NCBI GenBank assembly: GCA_947034895.1
Contig: OX344763.1
Span: forward strand, 2,482,501-2,546,500
Direction: 5' to 3'
DNA from: Rhytidiadelphus loreus
Taxonomy: Eukaryota > Streptophyta > Bryopsida > Hypnales > Hylocomiaceae
Length of the DNA stretch: 64,000 bases
Shown here: piece by piece, positions 24,770 through 36,480 of the stretch
Layout: the number at the start of each line of letters is the position of its first letter
Numbering within the stretch: the first letter of the stretch is position 1
Notes under the pieces: generated by a model
Seen by the model: the letters and a program-made list of their open reading frames with translations, nothing else
What the model was told of the DNA's origin: nothing
Database searches by the model: none
Translations under genes and position numbers: made by a program

Positions 24770-24960
24770 TCCCCACCAGTGAATCAGCTGTCCTCAGGGG
24801 CTGCTGACGTGGATGGTCTCTGATTTGGTGATTGGAGGAGGAACGCGGGAAAATGTTGGAATGGCGGGATGGTGGCGGGAGAGGTGTGACGCATTGACCA
24901 TAGGCCCCACTGCACTTGACTCTTGTGTTTCTGTAGAAGGGCCTGGCGTGGAATATAAAG
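24770..24960. other. G+C-rich island, no gene recognised
   Basis: About 190 bases of markedly higher G+C (GGCGGGATGGTGGCGGGAGA and similar) between A+T-rich flanks. A minus-strand frame (24627-25034) crosses it and a MITE end, and ends in poly-Phe, so it is not accepted. It could be a relic promoter or exon. Confidence 0.35.
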
Positions 24961-24991
24961 GAAACATTTGTTTCAACTATGGGTGACTCTA

Positions 24992-25268
24992 AGGTAGGGA
25001 CACCCAAATTTGTAAAGTCCTTAAAAGCATGCACCTGAAAAAATCTCGTAAATTAATATGTACCTATTTTTGAAGAAACAATTTTAGAACATCTACCAAA
25101 AATATTTTGATTTTTCATAATTTTTTTTTAAGTTATCCAATTGATGTATTCTTTGGTGCATTGAAATCTCCTATTACTTGCCACTGAGAATATTTTTAGA
25201 AAAATTAGTGGTTTACTTATATAAATGGTTCATAGTAGAAAATGTGGCAGTTTTGGGTGTCCCTACCT
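24992..25268. mobile_element. TA-type MITE, 277 bp, sister of the 21690 element
   Basis: Ends AGGTAGGGACACCCAAA and TTTTGGGTGTCCCTACCT. TA precedes it; TC follows (one change from TA). Inverted interior homology to the 21690-21966 copy. Confidence 0.72.
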
Positions 25269-25868
25269 TCATTGCACAAACCTTATTAGGTTGGAATACC
25301 AATGTTAGTAGTGTCACTTTTCAATTGTAAATGAAACAAAATGTCCATTTTCATTGTTTAAGAAAGTGGCACGTGAAATTGTCTACACAAGTGTCTTCTG
25401 TGTGGCTACATGGTGAAAATCTTGATCAACCAAATTAGCAAATTGTAGTGAAAGATGTTGCAAGTACAATCTATTTTTTTGCTATTAAGAAAATACGTTA
25501 AAAAATCTTCAAAATCAACATGTTGTAGGCTCTTAAAATGGGTCATGGTCCTAATGGAGATACCTAAGGTGTGTAATTCCTAGGCCTAGTGCCAAGTTGC
25601 CTTAATTGTGTTGGGCCAGTTCAGTTGCCACTCTTGAAAGTCATATGTTTAAAAAAAAATGTTTTTTTTTTATACTTCTTTGATAGATTCAAGGTAGATC
25701 CCAATTCTTTTTCAAAAAACAATACTCAATATTAGGTATCTAGAATCAGTTTTGTTTTATACAACACCTATCTTTTATAGCAAAGAAGAGAAGTAACAAC
25801 TTACCCTTTTTTAATTCCATAACCTAATAGTATATGCTAAATTTATAGGCATGCAACTATGAACAATA

Positions 25869-26277
25869 AGGTAGTATGCTCTAAAAGCGCCTGCCTTCTT
25901 CACATCACACCTATTTGGAGGTGAAGAATGGAGACGGGGTGATCCTTAAATGGACCACTGTAGCAATTGAATGCATCAAGAAAAAATTATTTTTCTATTG
26001 CAAGAGACAGTAATTGCCTTTGATTTTCGCACATTTGTTTACAAATTGCAAGTGGACAAATTTTGGGAGTCCTATGATCACAAATAGGTGCCTATGCCCT
26101 GAATCTTTGAAAATTTATAAGTAATTCAAAATGCTTGGAAAAATACAAAACCACTTGTGTTAGTTTTCACATTCATTTTTCTTTCTCTAAAAAATGATCT
26201 AAAAGTAATTCTGTCCATGTAAACCTATGAAAAAGACGGACCAGCTCTTAAATGGTCGCTTTTAGAGCATACTACCT
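25869..26277. mobile_element. TA-flanked MITE 'AGGTAGTATGCTCTAAAAGCG', 409 bp
   Basis: A near-perfect inverted repeat of about 20 bases (AGGTAGTATGCTCTAAAAGC and inverse) with TA at both sides (25867-25868, 26278-26279). Most of the interior matches 31798-32213, by eye about 85%. No coding capacity. Confidence 0.85.
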
Positions 26278-26279
26278 TA

Positions 26280-27159
26280 CTTAGTATCTATACACCAGAA
26301 GTTGAACAGCAGTAAGTCCAAGTATAAGAGTCATACTAAAACAGACCATCAATAGAAAAATTTGCCACAAAAATAAATAAAAAATACATGCAACAATTGC
26401 CATACCAAATAGAGTCTCCTTAAATCCCTAATTCCAGTTTGGAAGTCAGGGAAGCAACATGATTACACACATTGAAACTTAACTAGTTAATGCAAAGAGA
26501 TTTTTAATACAAAGTCCAAGTGAGATTGGTCTAAGCATAGAATTGTTGCAGACAAACAAAAACTTTGCCCACCGGTACTCTAGTTTGGAGATTTTTTGAA
26601 AAAATCCTCATGAGGTGGTCACTCTAAATTGTACCTATGCCAACTAGCAAACTATTAGTGTGCCAATAGATGTGTATGAGGTGTCTACAAGTTATTACTA
26701 CTTATTATCGTAAAATCACAAGAGAATATGTTCAATCATGCTCACAACTAATTGCCAAAACATATAAGCACGTTGAGCAAATTTTTAAAATCACTATGTA
26801 TGTAAACACAACTTATTGGCCGCTATTTTGTGACCCGGGCACCATCTTTACAAAAAACTCAAAATTGTAACAGACTCTCATGTCTTTAAATCTTGAGCAA
26901 TCACTACAAATGAAGAAGCTTCGCACAATTAGTTAGAAATAGATAGAGATGGATCAGTGTCACTATAAAGGGCCTCTTTATATGTATTGGTCATCGAGGA
27001 ACTTTCTTAGTGGATGCTACAAGGGAAATAGCCATTGCACTTTCACGTGGACCTGATGGGTGAAGAGGGATACAATAGGAAATTTACACGTATTAGACTC
27101 TTTCAAGACTGACTAGTCTTCACCAATGAGGTTGTCTACTGATATAAGTGAAACTTCAA
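26280..27159. other. Gene-free stretch
   Basis: A+T-rich. 27105-27167 aligns with about 52700-52765 and forms the left flank of the hAT-like element. Frames here are short and broken. Confidence 0.4.
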
Positions 27160-27167
27160 CTCCTTTC

Positions 27168-28057
27168 CTCAGGGAGATCACTTAGTGTATCTAAAAGTAA
27201 CCATATGTGTTAAAGTGTTTTTTGGACCCCCTATATACTTTTTAATAAACTATAATTTCAACCTACAATTTTGAGCTTTGTTTAATAATGATTGTAGGTT
27301 TCTATTGCCAAAAATTCCCAATTCAAATAACATGTGAAATGATTTGTATAATAGGTTGAAAAATGAACTAAAATAGCATGTTTATCAACTCAAATATTTA
27401 TAGAGAACACATTTAGATGACCATTGTATCAATATTCAAGAAAAATGAACTTTCAATAGAAAGTTATTTTCATGAATTTTTTTATCACTTTTTAGACAAT
27501 TTTTTCTTATATAAAATAGGGGTGTAAAAGTTATTTTCAGCTCTACAGTGTATTTTTTTACTTCAAAAATTTGTAACTAATTATAATTAATGAATAAAAT
27601 TATTAATAATTCAAAACATAAACTTTCAAAATAGAAAAATATATTGATATATATTTTTTTCTCCTTTTATTTAAATTTTAGGATATAAGATAGAGGATCT
27701 AAAATCTTAACGAAAGTGATTTCTAAATGGACACTCTAAAGTAAGTGGCTCTAAAACAGACCCGTCTCTAAAAGCGATCTGGCTGCAGAGGTACATTCTG
27801 CTTTCTTCGATGTACCAAAGACGTACATTTCACAAGGGGGTCGCTTTTAGAACCACTGCATTTCAAAATTCAAAAATTCATAACTAATTCCACAGAGATC
27901 CAAAAAATATGAAACGACTTGGGTTGGATGCCAATTCCATTTTTCTTCTTATGAAAATTTACTAAAATTTGTTTCATGAATGTTAGCATCCTCCAAAATG
28001 CAATCAGCTCTTAAAGGGTCGCTTTTAGAGCATCCTACCTTAAGTGATCTCCCCAAG
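27168..28057. mobile_element. hAT-like (8-bp duplication) non-autonomous element, 890 bp, with nested MITE
   Basis: Begins CTCAGGGAGATCACTTA and ends TAAGTGATCTCCCCAAG (17-bp inverted repeat, two mismatches), flanked by a perfect 8-bp direct repeat CTCCTTTC (27160-27167, 28058-28065). A related uninterrupted sequence lies near 52745-52790. An 8-bp duplication fits hAT, though the terminus is not a textbook one. No transposase. Confidence 0.8.
27744..28040. mobile_element. TA-flanked MITE, 297 bp, nested in the hAT-like element
   Basis: Right end TCGCTTTTAGAGCATCCTAC then CT, followed by TA; the left end begins AGTGGCTCTAAAAC after TA. Related to 57941-58245 in reverse orientation. Being inside, it is younger than its 890-bp host. 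Confidence 0.7.
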
Positions 28058-28065
28058 CTCCTTTC

Positions 28066-28430
28066 TCGCTTGCCCACTCCAGCAAGGCAATCAGTGGAGT
28101 CGCTTTTGTCTTCATGCTTGAATTAGCGGTAAACTTGCCTACCGGGCTCACATGTAAACTAACCCTAAGTCCCGATTTCAAACAAATTGAACCAATGTAG
28201 GCAGCATTAATCACGCAACAACCCAATGCAATCAAGCCATCGGTAACCCATATTCTACTCTTAATTATATGAGTAAAGGCACAAGGCCCAACCCAAATTT
28301 TAGGACCTTCTTATTGATTGGATCCCACATATGGTGGATACTTAGTGGTCTACCATTAACAGTTGTATGTAAATAAGCAAACAGGACGTCAATCCTTGTA
28401 CTAATAACTAGATGGTATCAGAATACTTCT
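28066..28430. other. Retroelement-like remnant with possible primer-binding site
   Basis: TGGTATCAGA at 28413-28422 matches the start of the initiator-tRNA-Met primer-binding site of many plant LTR retrotransposons. Neither an LTR boundary nor gag follows, so it is only a hint. 28066-28130 also aligns with about 52775-52835. Confidence 0.3.
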
Positions 28431-29400
28431 CTCTCTATATCTTTTTTTTAAACAGCAGTAGATTTTTGTGAAAGCCGTGAGGCCAATTAAAAAAAATAAA
28501 GGGTCATGGACTCAATAGAAAACAACACATTTGGAACTTTGAAGTAATAGAGGGATGCATGAATAGTGGCACCTTGAATAGCCACTTTGATAATCTAATC
28601 AAATTTTAAACAAGAGATTGAAGTTTTCACATATTGAATAGGCTTGCTATTAGGCAAAAAAATAAGGTTTCATTTTAGGTATTTAGAAGTTTAAATTGCC
28701 ACACCACTCTACTACATAAGTTAATTCAATTTGTGTGAAAGGTTGAATAGTGCAAGATTCTCGCACACTAATTGAATGAATTTCAAATGAGTTTGATGTA
28801 ATTTAGTAGAACATTTGGATGAAAACTCAAGAAGATGGGATTGAGAAAGATGAAATCAATGAAAGTTGAATGAAAATACATTATTTGAGATAGTAGAAAG
28901 AAAATGTAGACCACATTATTAATATTGCTTTCATCAAAATTATTATAAACTATTATATTAGTGGGCCTTACAAATTTGGACAACTTCAAAATTAGTGCAC
29001 AAAAATGTTTTTAATGTGAGATACAATAATCAAATCAACTTGTGCAATCCTAATTGGCTAAAGTTCTCACTAAAGTTTTGTTAATAATGGTGCCAACAAG
29101 GTTTGGGGAAATGGATTTAGGTATTCTTTTGGACAAGATTCACTAATAAATACCACTCATCATACCAAGTTCAATCTTAGTGTAATTTGCAAGTCTATAA
29201 CAAGGTCTTATTGTCATTTTAGTTATTAGGCGTAATTTCAATGGTGGGATCATGTTCAAATCATATTTAATGAAGGGTTTAGAAAAATGACACCATAAAA
29301 TCAAATCTTATATTAAGCTCTTTAAATTCTTTAAGTTGCAATACTGTAAAACTTATTCAAAGGTCAAGTACATTCATAACTAAGTCAATTTTTAGGGGTA
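28431..29400. other. Gene-free A+T-rich stretch
   Basis: Nothing recognised; frames are short and without family features. Confidence 0.4.
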
Positions 29401-30894
29401 GAAAATGAAATTTTTACCAATGTTGCAAATTTGTATAGGTTTTTCAAATATATATATTTTTCCAATTGGGTGCCCAAATCAAAAGTTATGGGTTCCAAAA
29501 TTCTTGTGGTAGCTTAGAGAGTGTGATAATAGAGAGGGAAAGCAAGCAAGCAATGGTATTTCTATTGCTAATTTTGATCGCTTATAATTCATAAACACAT
29601 ATGTGATAGTTGGATACATGCTTGAAAATTTTCAGATGATTTGAAATTGTATAACATATAGAAAAAAAATCATAAGTAGAGAATGATTCAAAATACTCAA
29701 TTGTTAAGAATTTATTTATGGAATCAAAAAATTTCAATCATGATAATTGTAATAAACAATGTGCACATTATTTTTTTATTTTTTTCCAAAATGATTGAAA
29801 ATTGAGTTAAATAAAGGACTTCAAAGTTTAGCTTACAATACAGATTCCATAACTACCCAAAAACTACCTAAAAAACAAAACTCCTCATAACTTTCATCTC
29901 ATTAATCAAAATGGAATGATTCAAAGCTTCCTACTTATATATAAATCTAGAATATCAAATTGAAATTTTTATTTTTTTAAAAGTGATTTAAAAAAAAAAA
30001 ATTGAACTACCCAAGCTACCCACACATTGTTGAAAACTACATATCATACAACAAATTTTTAACTAGGTAGTCAAAAGTTATGGAAATTGTCTGGCCTTAA
30101 CCCTTAAATGCCCAAGGCCTTTTTTTCTGCTTCTAGGAATTTGCTCTAAATTGAATAAAAACCCAACATTTTGATAAGTTGTATCAATATAAAAAAAATT
30201 GTAACCATACAAATTCAAACTAGACATGTTGGAGTTCACATAGGAAAAGAAAACACAACAATGTCACTTATGGATTGAATGATTATAATGTTTGGTCATG
30301 AGGATGTTAAAACTACAAAAGTGATTTGAAGTCTTTTAATCCTCTTTTCTCATGTCAAATCTAAAAAGTTGGTCACCAAAAATATATGAGGATAAAAGGC
30401 CTTACTTGCATAACCCCAATCAATTTATAGCTTCTCAAAATCTACTCTACAATTTTTTTAAATGAATTTCTAATGTGATTTTTTCTCCAATATTTAGTAT
30501 ATTTGGGGCTTGTTTCCAAGAGCCCTCAATTCTACAAAAGGTCAAGATTGAAATGGACACTGTTGCCCAAAATCTTGAATAGAAAAATCACAATCAATCA
30601 TTTTCAAAATCAGATTTTTGATGCTAAAACTAGACTTCAAAAAGAAATTTAAAAAATAATTTTTGAAATATATAAACTACTAAAAATAGCAATTTGGTTA
30701 GATTTTATTTAACTTAAAATTATTGTCAACACCAAAATTTGATATGGTAGGCATTTAGGGATTAAAACTATTTGTCAAGCATATGTTGTGTGAAAATTTT
30801 AAAAAAAGAAATAAAAACTCCATTCATAGTGAGTTGTCCAAAATTGTTATGTTGCCAAAATAATACTCTGGGATACAATTTAGGACTTTAGAGG
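29401..30894. repeat. Dispersed repeat 'R', copy c, holding an empty TTAA site and a nested TTAA element
   Basis: Homologous to copies a and b. The TTAA at 29807-29810 is the uninterrupted counterpart of the T1 insertion site. The copy is itself split by the element at 30101-30761. It ends GGACTTTAGAGG followed by TTAA (30895-30898), so R may be an old TTAA-type element. The left boundary is uncertain. Confidence 0.65.
30101..30761. mobile_element. TTAA-flanked element T10 (661 bp), T8 relative, nested in repeat R
   Basis: Ends CCCTTAAATGCC and GGCATTTAGGGA with TTAA at 30097-30100 and 30762-30765. The interior closely follows T8 (for example TAGGAATTTG and CAACATTTTGATAAGTTGTA). No ORF. Confidence 0.85.
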
Positions 30895-30898
30895 TTAA

Positions 30899-31797
30899 TT
30901 GGTAAAGCTTGGATAAAGTCCCTTAGTAAAGGGTGGATCTATGCTAAACTACATGCTAATGTGTCACCTTTCTTGCATTGTCATGATATTAAAGGGTTAT
31001 TAAAATTATAGTAAAAAGTGGGTGATTGAAGTAAGTACGAGTATTTAGTAGACGACAGAATTGAGTGAATGATGGCATTGGGCTTTTCTACCTTGCTTGA
31101 ATATGGAAGGAGAAGGAGCCATTAGGTGGATATCATTTTGTTGAACAACAAGGTTCATACTAGACATAAGGTAAAGTATCCACAACTAAAACTGACCAAA
31201 TAAGAATTCTATATTAAAAAATATTTTATTGAGTCTTGTTGTTAGTCAAAAGAGAATTCTAGATTTAATTTCTTAGAATGTATTTTTTTAATTACCAACA
31301 AAATGTGTTTCTGAATCTTTTAAATAGTGGAAATACATTTTAGACAATAATTTGTTGGGATTGGAATTAGGTGTAATCAACGTTTTTGAATATGAAGACC
31401 ATGGTACTTTTTCTTAAACTAGCACTATCACACAAATGTATTCATGTGATAGTGCTAAAGTCTCTTGATTTGGGAAAAAACTTGCATCCAAGGATTTTGC
31501 TTTACATCCATCCAATTTGTTATTTTTTTGTTCCCACCTTCACAAATTGTCCAACCACACCCTCTCCTGCTCACCCAACTATATTGAATAGTGAAATTAG
31601 GTTTCCCCTCACTAATTTCTCGACATTCTAAACTATATAAATATGTATTATTACTATTAAAGGACGGAATAATGTAGGAACCATGTGAATTGCATGAATT
31701 GGTGCACTAGTTCATGGCCCAAGTTCAGAGAGTCACATGCACTTCTATATGGATAAGCAGTGACTCATGAGGTAACTTCTCTAGGTAAGGCAACCTA
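30899..31797. other. Gene-free stretch with one perfect hairpin
   Basis: AGCACTATCACA (31421-31432) and its exact inverse (31445-31456) form a 12-bp stem with a 12-base loop. The 81-codon frame at 31386-31631 reads through this hairpin and has no recognised features. Confidence 0.5.
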
Positions 31798-32213
31798 AGG
31801 TAGTATGGTCTAAAAGCGCCCATCTTCTTCAAACTGCCCCTATTTTGGGGTGAAGAATGGAGATAGGGTGATCCTTAAATGAACCATTTTAGCAATTGAA
31901 TGCATTAAGAAAAAATTATTTTTCTATTTGCAAGAGCCAATCATTGCTTTTGATTTCCACATATTTCTATATAAGTTGCAAGAGGACAAATTTTGGGAGA
32001 CCTATAGTCACAAATAGGTGTCTATGCCCTAAATCTTTGAAATTTTATAAGTAATTAAAAAATGCTTGGAAAAATACAGAACCACTTTTGTTAGGTTCTA
32101 CATCCATTTTTCTTTCTTTGAAAAATGATCTAAAAATAATTCTGTCCAGGTAAGCCTCTGAAAAAGGCCAACCATCCCTTAAATGGTTGCTTTTAGAGCA
32201 TACTAAGTTACCT
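31798..32213. mobile_element. TA-flanked MITE, 416 bp, sister of 25869-26277
   Basis: Left end AGGTAGTATGGTCTAAAAGC after TA; right end GCTTTTAGAGCATACTAAG TTACCT before TA, with about five extra bases near the right tip. High interior similarity to the 25.9-kb copy in the same orientation. Confidence 0.8.
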
Positions 32214-33860
32214 TATTATTAATTGTTAAGGCAGCTCAATTTCACTATTTAGTGTACACCAGGTAAGTTGACTTCTGTTGATGACTTCTTTCACTAGGAT
32301 GACCTCTACAACTCAAAAATAAAAAAATAATTTATAAGGGTCCTCTGTTCAAGAATGCTATGTGGTTACCTTGTGCATACCCAAAATTGTTTGCATCTTA
32401 GGTGTACAAAGATAAATGTAGATAAGTTAGGAGTTTCAATTGGGGAAGGGCAATTTTCAAGATGGTTATCTTATTAATTTTTTTCTAAGTACTTCTGATT
32501 TGGACATAACTTATAGAGAATCAATTAAGTTCAATAATACTTATTTTGCGGCACCACAAGGGATGAAGGGAGTGTGAAAATAAAGAAAAAATTTAAAAGA
32601 AAAAAACATGGCATCGAACCCCAACCCAGTGAAGGAGCCATGTTTCCCTTGTCATGTCTTGTTTTCGTTTTCTTCTCTGTCCAGCCTCTTTGGCTTAGCC
32701 GTCTTGTAAAGTGTGCTATTTTGCAATGGATTTCCATTTGTTTAAAAATAAATAAATAAAATAAGGAACACTCGTTCAAATTTCTAAACAAATGTCAAAA
32801 TAATAGCTATTTGGTTCAAACTCAAATACTATTTTGACATGTATTTGGTTATTTTCTTGCAATGTATTCATTTAATTAATAATTTTTTGGACAATAGTTA
32901 CACATACCTTATAAATGTGAAATAGATGTTTCTTAATGAGTAGGAAAGGAAAGTTATACCGATTCTAGAACAAAGATATATACCAAAACTATTGCTGATG
33001 CAATGTTGGATAAAAGTTAACCACAAAATCAAATCACGATCTTCTAACCAAGGCCTTTACTTATAGAAGTATTTTGTGTTGATGCATTAGAGATTTTGGA
33101 TAAAAGTTAGACTACATTTATATTAAGGGGGAAAATAAAACATTCATAAAGTTTAGATCTCAACGTAATTGAAATGTTTGTATAATGGATGCAAACATTT
33201 ATCCTAATCCAATTTAACATATGATATGGTGTGTAGGTTATATCTTAAACTCTTGAAGATTGTGATTTCTTTCCGTAGGATTATTATTTTTGTATTACTT
33301 AAATGTTAGATTGAAGTGATTGTGACTATTTAGACCATGCATGGAATTTAAAATTGTTTGTTCCTTGATCACCTTTTAAAGATTAATCTTTTCTTTTTAA
33401 GGGTGTGAATAAATTCTCAACCATAGAGAATATTATATCCTCATATTAGTGATTTTATTTAAAATTCCCTTTAAATCAATGAAGTTAAATTTACAACCCA
33501 CTTTTGCAAACCCCTAGCAATATATATGCCATGAGATGTTCTTGATACGTGAAGGGAAATTATTCCTTGTAAATTTCAAAACCATATGCATCAAATTTGT
33601 TTTATTTTGTTGTACGTTTCAAGAAACCTATATGTCACCAATATTTTAAAAATAATTAGAAACCATTAAAGGAAATACATCAAAGTTTTGAAGTTTTCCT
33701 CCTTCATCATAATTTCTCAATTTACTTTTTGTGTTGACATTTTCACCACTTACATAAATTTATAGGAATTGTTGTAAAATCACTTAAAGAATTTCAAGTT
33801 GAATTTTTTGAATGTAAGTAGGTATCAATTTAAAACTACTTTTATGTGTGCAAATTATAA
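32214..33860. other. Gene-free A+T-rich stretch
   Basis: No gene recognised. Two opposite frames near 32531-32791 overlap each other and contain low-complexity ends. Confidence 0.45.
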
Positions 33861-34712
33861 CTAATGATTTTCATTTGGTCGCCCATATTTTTGACATGTA
33901 CAAGGACCTGGCTCTCCTTTTTCCCAACCAAGAGGATATCTAGGAGGAAAACAGATACATTGTACAGGTGGTGAAGGAAGTGGAGGTGGAGGGAAATTTA
34001 AATCTGGGCATCTAAAAGTAGGACTTGAAGGACATCTTGGGGGAGTTGGAGGGCACCTTGGAGGAGGTGGTGGAGGTGGAGGGAAGTTTAAATCTGGGCA
34101 TCTAAGAGGAGGACTTGAAGGACATCTTGGGGGAGTTGGAGGGCACCTTGGAGGAGGAGGTGGAGGTGGAGGGAAGTTTAAATCTGGACATCTAAGGGGA
34201 GGACTTGAAGAACATCTTGGGGGAGTTGGAGGGCATCTTGAAGGACTAGGTGGACATCTAATGGGACTTGTTGGAGGACATCTAATGGGACTTATTGAAG
34301 GATATCTAGGGAGATTAGGAGGAGGAGGACACAAAGGAGAGCAAGGAAAAGTTAAATCTAATTCTGGGTATGCTGGATGACATCTAGGGAGACAAGGAGG
34401 AGGAGGAGAGCAAGGAAAAGTTAAATCTAATTCTGGATATGCTGCATGACAAGGTGGAGTTTCAGAAGAATTGCATGAAGATTGAGGGGTATCACATGAG
34501 GATGATGATAGCCAACCTCCACCACTTCCACCTCGTATTCTTTTTATTAACAGATTCCAATTGAAATATGATTTTTTAATTTTATTATCATGAGTAAATT
34601 CAATATTGAAATCTTGAGAATTTGATTTAAAATCTTTTATCGATTCTGATTTATTTACATTATTATCAATTTCTAATAAAATTAGCTCATTTAAAACATC
34701 GAAATCCTCCAT
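33861..34712 (-). CDS. Hypothetical proline/cysteine-rich repeat protein, 283 aa
   Basis: An intact single-exon frame with ATG at 34710-34712 and TAG at 33861-33863. The N-terminal 60 residues (MEDFDVLNELILLEIDNN...) are acidic/polar and end in a basic patch KIKKSYFNWNLLIKRIRGG. Then comes a Ser/Gly linker, a 23-residue repeat x2 (AYPELDLTFPCSP), RCPP-type short repeats, and a 30-residue repeat x3 whose core is RCPPTPPRCPSSPPLRCPDL then NFPPPPPPPP. A Cys-rich tail follows. No signal peptide is visible, unlike extensins and secreted proline-rich proteins. Each 30-residue repeat contains DLNFPP, which fits the DLNxxP form of the plant EAR repression motif; with polyproline beside it this may be chance. 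Family not recognised. G+C is higher than in the flanks. No proof of expression, but an open 850-base frame in such A+T-rich DNA is unlikely by chance. Confidence 0.6.
   Translation of the reverse strand: MEDFDVLNELILLEIDNNVNKSESIKDFKSNSQDFNIEFTHDNKIKKSYFNWNLLIKRIRGGSGGGWLSSSSCDTPQSSCNSSETPPCHAAYPELDLTFPCSPPPPCLPRCHPAYPELDLTFPCSPLCPPPPNLPRYPSISPIRCPPTSPIRCPPSPSRCPPTPPRCSSSPPLRCPDLNFPPPPPPPPRCPPTPPRCPSSPPLRCPDLNFPPPPPPPPRCPPTPPRCPSSPTFRCPDLNFPPPPLPSPPVQCICFPPRYPLGWEKGEPGPCTCQKYGRPNENH
33988..34257 (-). repeat. 90-bp in-frame tandem repeat x3 within the proline-rich ORF
   Basis: Units 33988-34077, 34078-34167 and 34168-34257 are exactly 90 bases (30 codons) each, with few substitutions and no indels. 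A second in-frame repeat of 69 bases (23 codons) has copies starting near 34341 and 34410. Confidence 0.92.
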
Positions 34713-36480
34713 TGTCTATTAAATATTGTATCCAAGATTGTATCAAAATTTAGACAATATAAGGAATATTCAACACATTTTTATAATTATAAAAGTTTAT
34801 AAAATATAATCATAATATGGTATATAACTTTAAATGTTTGACTATATTTTTAATTTTTGGTAAAATTGATAAGTATTAAGTGTAAAATTGATAAGTATTA
34901 AGTGTAAAATTGATACCTAAATTTTTAGTTTTTTTTCATAAATTGATTAAAAAATAGTATTTTACATTTAAATAGTAAGTGACATTCAAAAATTATATTA
35001 CATCTTATTTTATTTGTTAAAAATTAGAATAAAAAAGCATTTAAGTGTTTCTAAAACAAATACATCATATATCATATGCTAATAGCATTGACATTTGAAA
35101 AAACACTAAGATATTTTTTTAAGCGAAAAAAGAAAAATAATGTAATTGAAGTTTGAACTCATCAAAATAAGTTATAACTTAGAGTTGGTTCTTGGGTATC
35201 ATTAAGTTAAGAAATGCAATAGTCATCAAAAATTCTTTATCCATTGTACCTTTCTAAAAACTTTGATTGCTTCCAAACTCAAGAACTATTTGTTTTTTAA
35301 AATATTAAATTTTTATTGCATTGATAGAATTTAATTTAATTATTCTTTAATGAAAATTTAAAATCATGGGTCTTGTTGACTATATAATTTTGAGATCATC
35401 CTACATTTGGAGTTAATTATTTTTGTATTTTGAAATTATCATATGAATTATACTAATTCTCTATAAATTTCAAAGAATTCTTGAAAATAATTTTTCTAAA
35501 TATTCTTTAAAAAACATAAATTAAATGTTTTGTTTTTGCTATCTAATAAAAAATAAGATACCGTTGTCAAAAATTAATAATATTTTTTCAATTTTTTGTT
35601 TTTCATAGCTTATAATGTATTGAATAATTTAGTTTTGTTACAATTTTTCTAAACCATAACGTAGAAACCAAATTTTTTGTGTTCTCAAAATAAATCTCCA
35701 TTCATTTAAATAAAATTGTATGAGCATTTAAATATGTTGAATTCATCTATTAGTATAAATATGAATATGAATAAAGTTTATGTATAAAATAAATAAATAA
35801 ATTTCAAGAGGTATGTGTCGGTTAATAATTATCATTAAGATTATAATAATAATTCAATTTTGATTCTACAACATCAATTTAAGTATTGAGGCAAAGTTAT
35901 TGTAGTGTATAGTGCAATAAATCATTTTAAACATTGCTCTTACAAGACTACAATTAATTTTTTGTTAACAAATAAATCATGATATTCAATATAAAATCTA
36001 CAAGGATTGAAAAATATTGATTTTAATATATACATTCAATAAAAAAAATTATTTATTTATAATTGTAAAAATAAAAATACCTTTTATTTCAAGAACAAAA
36101 TTTATCAAATTTATCAATTAGTTTCTAAAATTCTAAAGTTATTTTCAATTAACCTTTATTTTTTAAAACAAAATTATTCAAATATGTTGAAGAAGGTTTA
36201 GATACAACAAAACTATCTTAATTATTTCAAAATTTCATTTCATTTATAGATGCATTGAATAAGAAATTGCCATGTTCATTTGGTTTACATGTGTATGAAT
36301 TAGTGCTCAAGTTTAATATGGATTGTTTAATAGAAATAAAAGTCTATTAGAAAAGTTAGATTCATTGACATTCTCATTTGGTTCATTGATGTACTATTAA
36401 AAGCTATTGAATTACTAACTAAATCAATGATGACAATAATATTAACACTATTAAATATTGAATGATCATGTAGTATAAGA
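34713..36480. other. Gene-free, extremely A+T-rich stretch
   Basis: No repeats with clear ends and no ORF. A 24-bp unit (GATAAGTATTAAGTGTAAAATT) is repeated about twice near 34868-34915. Confidence 0.5.

Noticed and set aside
24627..25034. 135-codon minus-strand frame
   Set aside because: Crosses a MITE end, a G+C island and a purine tract giving poly-Phe; no coherent protein.
28413..28422. Full LTR retrotransposon suggested by a primer-binding-site match
   Set aside because: Only a 10-base match; no LTR boundary, gag or pol follows, so kept only as a weak remnant.
32605..32640. tRNA T-loop-like text (GGTTCGATGCC on minus)
   Set aside because: No acceptor, D or anticodon stems could be paired around it.
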